Assembly: GCA_943736015.1 (NCBI GenBank)
Contig: OX031061.1
Location: 13,773,290-13,837,289 of the forward strand
Length of the DNA: 64,000 nucleotides
DNA from: Tridacna crocea
Lineage: Eukaryota > Mollusca > Bivalvia > Cardiida > Cardiidae
Direction of reading: 5' to 3'
A program made the translations under genes and the position numbers. The notes beneath the pieces are model-generated. The model was not told the origin of the DNA. It ran no database searches and worked only from the letters and a program-made list of their open reading frames with translations. Numbering within the stretch: the first letter of the stretch is position 1; every line of letters begins with the position of its first letter. Shown here piece by piece: positions 52,667 through 62,100 of this stretch.

Positions 52667-54165
52667 AACCCTTTACCCCACAAGGCATTTCTATGGTATC
52701 TCTAATTGACCCAAAATAACAGCAAGGATGAAGCCTTTTCTTATGCGTATATGACACCTTTTGATAGTAAGTGTAGAAAACATTGTGGCAAAAGGTGAAA
52801 CTGCTCATGACAAGCAATTTCACCCTTTTCCACAATGTTTTCCAAAGGCTCCTACAAGCAATTGGTAGTAATGAGTATCTATAGAGTAAAGGGTTAGTGC
52901 ATCCTGGATCTTCATGCATTTTCACCAAATCTTTTTCTCATTAACCCTTTACCTATCTATCCCTTGTTTTTGTGGAGAAAGCCTTCTGAAAACACTGTGG
53001 AAAAAGGACAAAATGCTGAAAACCAGCATTTTCTCCTTTTTGCACAATGTTTTCTACACCTTCCAAGTCAAGTTTTTATTTTTGAGTCACATTTATTTTG
53101 TCTACCAATGCTTTCAATTTGGACCAGACTAAGATTCTTTCGTTTGGTAAAGAGTTAATACATTCTTAGGGAATTGGGCAAAAGCTAACTGCTAAAAAAA
53201 AAAAAGCTGTTTTGGGCTACATTTTTTTTTTTCAAATAATAATAATTGCTTTATTTCTGAAATGGCTCCTGTTTTTCCTTCAACAAACAATCTGGACTGT
53301 TAACAACCCTAAAAAAGGCTTTTAAAAAATATTGTGGCATAGGAATAACATGCTCATAAGCATCATTTCCTCCATATCTCATGTTTTTTCATCCTTGCGA
53401 AGACACGTTTCATGATTGAAACATCATTGAAAAAAGTCTGAAAACCTTTCAATATGAAGAAATGTTTTTCTACACAATCCCAACTTTTAACGATTCTGAA
53501 GTAGAAGGCTTTTGAAAACATTGTGCAACAAGAAGAAAATGCTGGTAACCAGCATTTTCTCCTTTTCCCACCATGTTTTCCAGCATTCTAAAAAAAATAT
53601 CAATTCTTTACTTTAGTCACATTCATTTTGTGGTATGCAAATGCTTTCAATTTGGACTAGTCTAAAATTTTGTCTTTTGGTAAAGAGTTCAATATGAGCT
53701 TTTGAACTTTGTACACCTAGCACTACTTTTATCATCCTTTTATGCACAATTTGTGAAAACATTGTGTCAAAAGGCAGATGCACAATTTTATCATCTTGCA
53801 GCAGGCAATATGTGAAAACAATATGTCAAAAGGCAAATTTGTTATCACCAGTAATTATTTCCTTTGCCACACTGTTCCATATTATATCAGACTCTGGTGA
53901 ACAAAAGTATTTTACAAGGTTAAGTCGGCTGCTGCAATTTCGTTCTCGAGTTAACTTTTAAACAGATGACAATCAAATTGAAAGCATTTGCAGACGACAA
54001 TTTCAGTATGGCTCAAGAAGTGCAATCTTTCTTTAATAGGGTAAAAATCATAGTGGGAAAAGGAGAAAATGCTGGTTACCAGCATTTTCTCCTTTTCCCA
54101 CAATTTTTTCCAAAGGCTTCTTTCCCAGGGTCGTTAAAAAATTGGCATTGTTTGGTAATGAGCAA
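52667..54165. repeat. MITE cluster downstream of CIAO1
   Basis: Type-B copy at 52667-52896; type-A copies at 52941-53158, about 53270-53440 (degraded), 53465-53692 and about 53952-54165. Confidence 0.8.
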
Positions 54166-54520
54166 CCAGATGACAACATTTTAGCCTTGTCCAAGATGGA
54201 AGTATTTGCAGACAACAATATCAATGTGTCTCAAACAGTGCATTTTTTTTTTTTTTTTGACAGGGTAGAAACATTGTGGGAAAAGCAGGGTCCAAAAAAT
54301 CCACTTGTCCGCTCGTCGTCCTTACCAGAAAAAAATTTGGTGAGGGCATGTGGATTGTCCCTCTCTGTCTTACTGTAGGACAAGTGCAAAATGGCAGGAG
54401 GACAAGTAAGAATTCTGACATTTTTTGGACCCTGAAAAGGAGAAAATGCTCCCACATTGTTTACAAAAGGCCTCTTTCCCAGGGTTGTTAAAAGTCGACA
54501 TTGTGCTGTAAAATGTTAAA
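54165..54520. repeat. MITE interrupted by a 149 bp TIR element
   Basis: The MITE runs 'caaccagatgacaacatttt' to 'tgctgtaaaatgttaa' and is interrupted at 'ttgtgggaaaag'. It lies in the 3' flank or 3' UTR of CIAO1. Confidence 0.75.
54286..54434. mobile_element. 149 bp TIR element
   Basis: 15 bp ends CAGGGTCCAAAAAAT at 54286-54300 and 54420-54434, with partial pairing further in ('acttgtcc' / 'ggacaagt'). It is flanked by AAAAG at 54281-54285 and 54435-54439. It is too short to code; the superfamily is undecided, since CAGGG suggests hAT but the duplication is 5 bp, not 8. Confidence 0.75.
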
Positions 54521-54544
54521 CTAAAAAAAAGATCTGCTTCCTTT

Positions 54545-55164
54545 TCATACGAATTCATCTTCATCAGAGTATGTCCACAATTTGACCATTCCATCGTCAC
54601 TACATGATGCCAAAAGATTCGCTTGTTTAGGATTCCATGCAACAGAATTTACGTCCTGGACATGTGCATTAACAGACGCTGTCAACACAAATGATGGCTG
54701 ATTTGGATCGGAATTCTCTGTTTCCCTGAATACCCGTATAAAATCGTCTCCGGAAGCAGTTACTATACGTCCATGCAGATGACTCCAATCTAGATCAAAC
54801 ACAGCTCTTGCATGATAGCCTGTAAGCGTACAGACACACTTCCATGTCTCATCTTTACCGGTTGTGGCCACGCCTTCTTTGTTACCGGGCTGATATGCCT
54901 GCCATATTTTAACCATTTTGTCGTCTCCGGCAGAAGCCAAACGGTTCCCTGTCTCATCAAAACATACCTTCCATACAGTAGACTCGTGTGATTCTAAAGT
55001 GCAATACGGGGACCAGTCATCTATTTCCTCTTTAATCATTTTGATGGTGTTGTCGTAGCTACAGGATGCAAGGACTTCCTTATTTGGGTGCCAAGTACAA
55101 GATTTTACATCCTGGGTGTGGGCACTTAAAACACTGGCACATTCGTATTCTTCATCGTCTGTAA
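54545..55164 (-). CDS. CIAO1: CIAO1 coding exon 3
   Basis: Encodes the last four or so WD40 blades, from [20 protein letters not shown] to [11 protein letters not shown] and TGA at 54545-54547. Acceptor TTTTTAACAG. Confidence 0.97.
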
Positions 55165-57147
55165 CTGTTAAAAACAATTAACTCTTTAACCCTTCCCTAA
55201 ATAATGCATGGTTTTCACAACCCTGAGGAAGACGCCTATGACAACATTGTGGGAAAAGGAGAAAATGCTGGTAACCAGCATTTTCTCCTTTTCCCAAAAT
55301 GTTTTCAAGCCTGTCAAAAAACTTAAGTTCGTTTTCATTACTAATTTCAGATTTGTCGCCTGCAGATGCTTTCAGTTTGGAAGGGTCTGAAATTTGTTTG
55401 GTAAAGACTCAACGTATAAAAGACTTTTAGACATATACTGACTGAAAGCACGTGAAGACAACAAATATAATTATGGTACTAAAGAACATGAAATATGTCT
55501 TTCAATAGGTAGAAAACATTGTGGGGGAAGGAGAAAAATGCTGGTAACCAGCATTTTCTCCTTTTCCAACAATGTTTTCTACCCTTTCATTGATTAAATT
55601 CATAATATAAGTAAAATTTAATTTGCTGTCTGCAAATGCCTTCAATCTGTAAAAGGTTAATACATGATGTATACTTATGAGCAATGTATCCCACACAAAC
55701 ATTATTAGTTGTACGGTCAGGTGGCAGGGGACTTGGAAACTTGTTCAAGGCTGAATCGTGTTGCCCTGAGCCGAAGGCAATGTGGCGACATGATTCACCA
55801 CAGCAATGAACAAGTTTCCAAGTCCCCTGCCACCTGACCATACAATGAATTTATTATACTGCAAAATTTTACCCTTTAAAAGCGTGTTAAGAGAAATTTT
55901 CCTGTTTTATAATTTCTAGTATGCTAACGAAATAGAAATTCCCCTCTATGTGCCCCAATTTAATGAAATGACGTCACTAAAACGTGCACTCTGGTGATCC
56001 ATCGCTGCCGCCAATTTGGATGTTGTGTTCCACATGTAGTGCTGTTTACGGGGCACTCAAAGGGTAAACTAGTTTTACATGGTTTTTGCCAGGGAACATG
56101 GTATATGTTTCCGGCATGTTTACCAATAAGATCACGAGAAATTTCTTTGCAGTACAATAATTCTTGTTATGATACCACAATATTTTCCCAAACATACATC
56201 TCTATAAAATTACATCATCATTACCAAATGACCTATTCATCCATCACAGTCAGTAAAACACTTTTTTTTTTGGCCAAATGCTTCTTTTCTATCCAAACTA
56301 AGGGTTTATGTACCTTGCACTGTTTCCAAAGATGAATAATATGCAATGAAAATAATTATCAAAGATATCAACTGCAAAATCACAAGTACACTGACCTTCC
56401 CAAATCCACACACTTTTATCTCGGCTGCATGTCGCAAGCAAGTTTCCCGAGCAGGCCCAACTCACACCTTTTACTTCATTCTCATGTCCCTCCAAGGTAG
56501 CGATACACTCAAACTCTCCTTCTTTTCTACTCCATATTCCGACTGTAGCATCAAAACTGGCACTTGCAAGATAGTTACCACAGGGAGACCATGCCACACT
56601 CCTATCAAAAAGAGGAAACACATATTTTAACCCTTTACCACACAATCCCCGACGTTTAACTACCCCAAGAAAGAAGCCCTTTGAATACATTGTAGGAAAA
56701 CTTAACGGAGAAAGAGAACCATTGTAGGAGAAAGGAGGAAAAAAGGAGAAAACGTTGTAGGAAAGGAGAAAATGCTGGAAACCAGCATTTTCTCCTTTTC
56801 CAACAGTGCTTTCTACCCTTCCCAAAACAAATTTTAATTTTTCAGTCATGTCTAATTTGTCGTCTGCAAATGCTTTTGATTTGGACAAGCCTAAAATATT
56901 GTTGTTAGGTAATAAGTTAAAAGGATGCAGTTCCTAAAGAGCAGTGCAAGGACACTAACCTTATTGTTCTCTGGTGACCTTCGGTTAAGATGGACTTACA
57001 AACCCATGTGTCCCCTTCTGTCCCCCAGATCCGTATGGTTTTATCTCCAGAACATGACGCTAATAGAGAACCAGCAGGATTCCAAGCAACACACCACACT
57101 GGTTCCTGATGTCCCTCCAATGTGACCAAGTCTTCCAGTTTTGCCAT
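54545..57147 (-). CDS. CIAO1: CIAO1, cytosolic iron-sulfur assembly WD40 protein, complete
   Basis: Exons on the minus strand: 57147-56960, 56601-56396 and 55164-54545, totalling 1014 nt and 337 aa (human CIAO1 is 339 aa). All junctions are GT/AG and in frame. Seven WD40 repeats span the whole protein. Recognisable family blocks are [95 protein letters not shown] and [14 protein letters not shown]. From family knowledge, CIAO1 with MMS19 and CIAO2 delivers iron-sulfur clusters to cytosolic and nuclear proteins such as DNA polymerases and helicases. The start Met ([13 protein letters not shown]) aligns with the family N-terminus. Intron 1 is almost filled by a MITE. Confidence 0.97.
55165..55665. 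repeat. Two MITE copies in CIAO1 intron 2
   Basis: Copies at about 55176-55412 and 55420-55660, both with full palindromes. The first starts only about 15 bp from the exon 3 acceptor. Confidence 0.8.
55703..56163 (+). repeat. TTATTA foldback element in CIAO1 intron 2
   Basis: The hairpin 'gtacggtcaggtggcagggg' pairs with its complement ending 'cacctgaccatac'. The core then runs 'tttattatactgcaaaattt' to 'tttgcagtacaataat'. One 'atgacgtcactaaaa' CRE-like site is retained. Confidence 0.82.
56396..56601 (-). CDS. CIAO1: CIAO1 coding exon 2
   Basis: Encodes [20 protein letters not shown] then GIW to SVWIWE, blades two and three. Acceptor TTTTGATAG, donor GTCAGT. Confidence 0.96.
56627..56920. 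repeat. MITE filling CIAO1 intron 1
   Basis: A TTAA-bounded copy of 294 bp in an intron of only 358 bp (56602-56959). The left arm of its palindrome is extended by imperfect duplications of 'cattgtaggaaaa' and 'ggagaaa'. Confidence 0.88.
56960..57147 (-). CDS. CIAO1: CIAO1 coding exon 1
   Basis: Encodes [20 protein letters not shown], then [12 protein letters not shown] and [13 protein letters not shown], ending in RTI and AG of a split Arg codon before GTTAGT. Confidence 0.97.
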
Positions 57148-59086
57148 GCTCTACAACGATAAAATTAATTACTTCCAACCACCTCCTTTCATTTGCTCTA
57201 AAAAAGCTTTGTTAGTCAGACATTCTTTTAGAATGTGCAGATAAAATGGACAAGACTGAAACCCAGACAAAACTACCTACGTGAAAGACTGACTTTTGAT
57301 GCCAGATATTTTTGGATTTTACAAAATATATAGAAAACACCTATACTTCTAAAACCTACTACAGGTATCTTTTAAATGGAACTTTTATGTTCCTTGGTAT
57401 GCATTAAATTGGATTCTGTATCAAAAATAAAGTTTGAGATAAGTCAAAATGAAGAAATACAGAAATATTCCTAAGTACTCTTGGTATTAATCTGTAGACT
57501 GTCCATGGCATAACTGCAAATCTGACATACTGTATATTAATCAAAGGTAATGTCTGATTTCATTAAGTGTTTACTCTGCCTATGCCATGATTTCTTGACT
57601 ATTACCTCTCGTTACTCTTAACTACAGGACAAGGTATGGAAATAGCCACTCGTCCAGGCCTAGAGTTCATTTATCATGTCAAGTGGAATTTTGAAGCCCT
57701 GTAGTAAAAATTTCACAGAAAATAATTTCATTCCTTCTGTAAAATTTTAATGCCAGTGCAAGTGGATATTTCCCTTTGCCAAGGTGTCATTGTCCAATCA
57801 CATACAGTTGATTTCTGGCCATGCATATGAAAAACATAGAACCTTCTCATTTCATTTTTTCAATGAGTACACAAAGAATTTCAAATAAGTAATATTCCTA
57901 TATTGGTCATAAGGTCAAAGGGGTCGATAGGAAAATGGGGCGAATATTCACTGTGTGACACTATTGAAGCAGGATGAACAAATTTAGAATACGTCCATTA
58001 CAAATGATTTGCTCTGGATGGTTAATCTAAGAAATTCTGTCTGCTCGTTTGCTACAAGAGTAGGCCGGTGTGTAAGTTCACGTCGCCGTGTCTCATCTAC
58101 ATGCACCTTGTCTAAGGAGCTAAGGTAGCAGTACACGGTTTGTCGGCTAAACTCGTCTCGGTCCGCCATACGCCGAACTGAACTTCCTCAAACAAAGGTC
58201 TATATAGTCAGCCTGAAATTATAAGGAGCACTTAAATGCAACAGCACAATCCTAATTCTTTAGATTTTGTCAATAAATCATGTTCAAGTTGTGAAATAGT
58301 GATATCAATGATCAATATAAGCAAGTGACATGGTTGGAAAAAAACTGAAAAAAATTGCCATTTTAGCCTATATTCCAAAATTCACAAAATCCAAACCCAG
58401 GGAGCTAGCCTGAAAATGCCAAGCTGAATTGAAACTCCAAACAACACATAATCTGGGGATAAAATCCAAAATAGCACATTACCATGCCGTTTTTTCGCAA
58501 TCTTTCGTGCCCTGACCCTACCCTTGTTTTCTCCCCTAAAAACAGCCGCTCGCTCCGTGACCCCTCACTTTCGCATTTGGGGTCAAAACTATAGAACAAA
58601 GAAGGAAAGGTCATGACCCCCTGTTTCACATACAAATTAAATGCTTCTTTTCCTTAATCTAACACAATTCATGGGGGTAATAACTACTCTTCTTATCAAA
58701 ATTGCATTAAAAACCTACCTTACTCACTTATTTCTAATTTTGACCCTGGCCAATTCGAAGCAAACTGTTTACTTGTGCCTAAGGACACCTCGAAAATGAA
58801 AGTAAACTGGTTTCCGTGTTGTAATTTAGCGAACTACTTTTTGTAAAACTTTATTGAATGAAAGTAAATTTACATTCGGGAATGATGCTTCGAAACTGAA
58901 ATATTAATTACTATTTTTTCTTATCAATATGCGTAATTTTTTATCTTCATATTGTTTGAATTAAGATTCTACTACAGACCTACTTTTTAGCAGATGTTTA
59001 AAGAAAATCGTGTGTTGTAAGGCACTTCCGGTTTTGATGTTCCCTAATTAGGAATTTGAGGAATTTCCGTACCTACATAGCTAAAT
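57148..59086. promoter_or_regulatory. Divergent spacer between CIAO1 and RSU1
   Basis: 1.9 kb with none of the window's repeat families, between two genes transcribed away from each other. It probably holds both promoters and 5' UTRs. CpG-containing stretches lie near 58050-58170 and 58490-58570. I cannot place a TATA box or transcription start. Confidence 0.5.
57984..58169 (-). CDS. Small unrecognised ORF between CIAO1 and RSU1
   Basis: 61 codons beginning MADRDEFSRQTVYCYLSSLD and rich in charged residues, with a tract THRPTLVANEQTEFLRLTIQ. The ATG context (gcgtATGG) is good and the frame lies in a CpG-richer, repeat-free stretch. It could be a small gene, the first exon of a minus-strand gene, or an upstream ORF in a CIAO1 5' UTR. 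GT donors in frame near its end ('tttgtaatg', 'gacgtattc') allow the exon reading. Confidence 0.35.
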   Translation of the reverse strand: MADRDEFSRQTVYCYLSSLDKVHVDETRRRELTHRPTLVANEQTEFLRLTIQSKSFVMDVF

Positions 59087-59192
59087 ATGTCGAAATTGAA
59101 GAAGTACGTGGAAGAGAATAGAAACTCAAAGAGTCCAGAGCTAGAAATCATTGATCGTGGAGTCAGCAACTTGACTGATTACCCTGCTCTCT
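59087..59192 (+). CDS. RSU1: RSU1 coding exon 1
   Basis: The start ATG sits in 'aatATGTCG'. Encodes the N-terminal helix and IIDRGVSNLTDYPAL. Donor GTAAGT, one base of a split Phe codon left over. Confidence 0.95.
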
Positions 59193-62100
59193 GTAAGTTT
59201 TTTTGCACGCTTAGTGGGTGGGGACATGCCTAGTTTCTGCCTCTGATTCCTTCTTCATATGCTCCTCATAATGCCTATAAAAAGGTTACATATACAGACA
59301 CTACCGCTGGCTGTGTTAATTTTACACTATATAGACAGAATATATTGCTAAGCAAACCATTTCCTGGTGTCCACAACATCAGTACTACTGGAGATGTATG
59401 TTGACTTTATTAGTTGTACGGTCAGGTGGCAGGGGACTTGGAAACTTGTTCACGGCTGTGGTTAATCATGTCGCCCCAAGCCGAAGGCGAGGTGGCGACA
59501 TGATTCACCACAGCCGTGAACAAGTTTACAAGTCTCCTGCTACCTGACCGTACAACGAATTTATTACACTGCAAACTTTTACCCTTTCAAAGCACGTTAA
59601 GCGAAATTTTCCTGTTTTATAATTTCACAAACTGAGTATGCTGACGAAATAGAAATTCCCTTCTGAGTGCCCCAATTCAATGAGAACTGACGTCACTGGA
59701 AACTGACGTCACTAAAACGTGCAGTTTGGTGCATAAATGTGCAGTCTGGTGATCGATCGACGCCGCCATTTTGGATGTTGTGTTGCACGTGTAGTGATGT
59801 TTACGAGGCACTCAAAAGGGAAACTGGTTTCAGTGGTTTTTGCCAGGGAACATGATATATGTTCCCGGCATGTTAACCAATCAGATCACGAGAAATTTCT
59901 TTGCAGAATAATAATAGTACAAGTAGAGGGTTTGAGGGTTACAACAGACTCACAGCTGAGGAAAGCAACCTGACAAGTTAAATCTGGTTAATTCTTTACT
60001 GAATGTGCTGATGAGTTCAAATTGAAAGCACTTGCATTATGATAAAGTACATTGTCAGAAATTATGGAATTTGTCAGAAATGGAGAAATCTTCATAACCA
60101 ATAAATGCAATGTTTTCAAAAGCTGTCATCATCCTTACAGTTGGTAAGTTTTTTTGTTTTTGTTTGAAAGAGTCAAGATGTGCAACTATTTAAACGTCCA
60201 TTCTCAATTTGCTAATCTGCCAGCACCTGAACTTTGATTTTTTTTCTTAAACCTTTTGTCAGACTCATAATATTAAAATTCCTACTTGCAAATAGGATAG
60301 TTAGTTGCATTTGAAAAGTTTTTTTTTTATTTTCAAATCATTCAATTTGACTACTTTTCAGCCTTTAAAGACTATGTTTAGATATGCTGAATATTATCTC
60401 TTTACCACATGAGAATATTTTAGACTGGTCCAAATTGAAAGCATTTGCAGACGACAAAATGAAGATGACTGAAAAAAAGAAATTTGTTCTGGGAAGGTAG
60501 AAAACACTATGGGAAAAGGAGAAAATGCTGGTTTCCAGCATTTTCTTCTTTTCCCACAGTGTTTTCAAAAGGCTTCTTTCTCAGGGGGCATCAAAATTAG
60601 GGATTGTGTGGTAATGGGTTAAACATGAAAAAAGGTTTGTATCAATCGGTCTTAGTTACTTAATTCTACTTTGTATGAAAAAAAAATTGTGCTACATGTG
60701 CCAATATTGTTAGAAATTTCCTTGTCAAAACCCTGTGACAAGAGTTTTTTTATATTTGACATATAAATAAAACATAAGTTTTGTTGCACTTATTTTCTCT
60801 ACGAATATTTTTGCATCTAATTTATTAAATTATTGTCTTTTTATCTGTAAGGAAATTGAGCAATATGTACTAGACCATCGTGGCCCCCTCATATCATTAC
60901 ACAAATACTATGACTGTGATAGAGCATCTTTTAGATTTTGGTTTAATATAAGCAAAAAAAGGATTCAATAGATGATAAATATCAATTAAAAGCAACAAGT
61001 GAAAATTTTATAACACCAGTTTTATGATGCCATTAAAGATTTTGGGTAATAGTAGCAGTACATGTTTATGTATATTCCTAAAAACTTCAATTATTTTTTA
61101 CAGTTGAACTGACTCATGTTACCAGGCTATCTCTTCCTCACAATAAATTGTCACGTAAGTACCAGTACTCAAAATACCTTTTATTCTTTTAACCCTTTTG
61201 AAAACATTGTGAGAAATAGAGAAAATGTTGGTAACCAGCATTTTCTCCATTTCCCACAATATTTTCTATCCTTTCTCGGACTACTTCTCCTTTCTTAGCT
61301 GCATTTGTCACCTGCAAATGCTTTCAGTTTGATTGATTTATTGAATAGTGTTTTATGCCATTCTCAACATTATTTCAGTCATATCACAGCAACAGCTCAC
61401 ATATTCATTTATTTCCTGGGTTTAACCTACACTGGGCTTAAACTCTTGGCCAAGGACACTCCCAGGAAAAACTTACAGTATCCATTGAGGCTCGGATTTG
61501 GGGCCTGCAGGTAACAAGTACTAAATTTTACCTCTAAGTCTAAGCCGGGAAGGACCCCATTTTCAGTTTGGACAAGTTCAAAGTTTTGTTGATTGGTAAA
61601 GGGTAAAGACTGGTCCAAATTAAAAGCAGTTGCAGTAACACAAAATGAGCTGTTTACCAGCATTTTCTCCTTTTCCCACAATGTTTTCAAAAGGCTTCTT
61701 TCACTGGGGTGTTGAAAGTCAGGATTGTGTAGTAGAGGGTTAAACTTTTGCGTACATTTCAGATCTACCTGCTGACATTTCAAACTTGTATAACTTGGAA
61801 ATTTTAAATGCCTTCAACAACAACATCAAGGTAAATGTTTTTGTCACATAACTCTCTTTGTTTTCAATGCAGAACAGCCATTATAAATTTTCTTGTCTCA
61901 CACATGTCTGAGATATGAAAATAGTGCTGTATTTGGTCAACATTCTGTAATTATACGCTTAATTTCTAAAACAATACTGACCTCGGTTTCTGAAGGACAT
62001 TAGCGGTCAAAGTTCTTGTCATGATAAAGTTTTAATTTAATCACAGTTAGACTTAAATAAAAATCAATATTATGCAAGTTTCTTCGTAACTATTTCATTC

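Noticed and set aside
56346-56630. + strand ORF over CIAO1 exon 2
   Set aside because: Antisense shadow of a well-supported WD40 exon.
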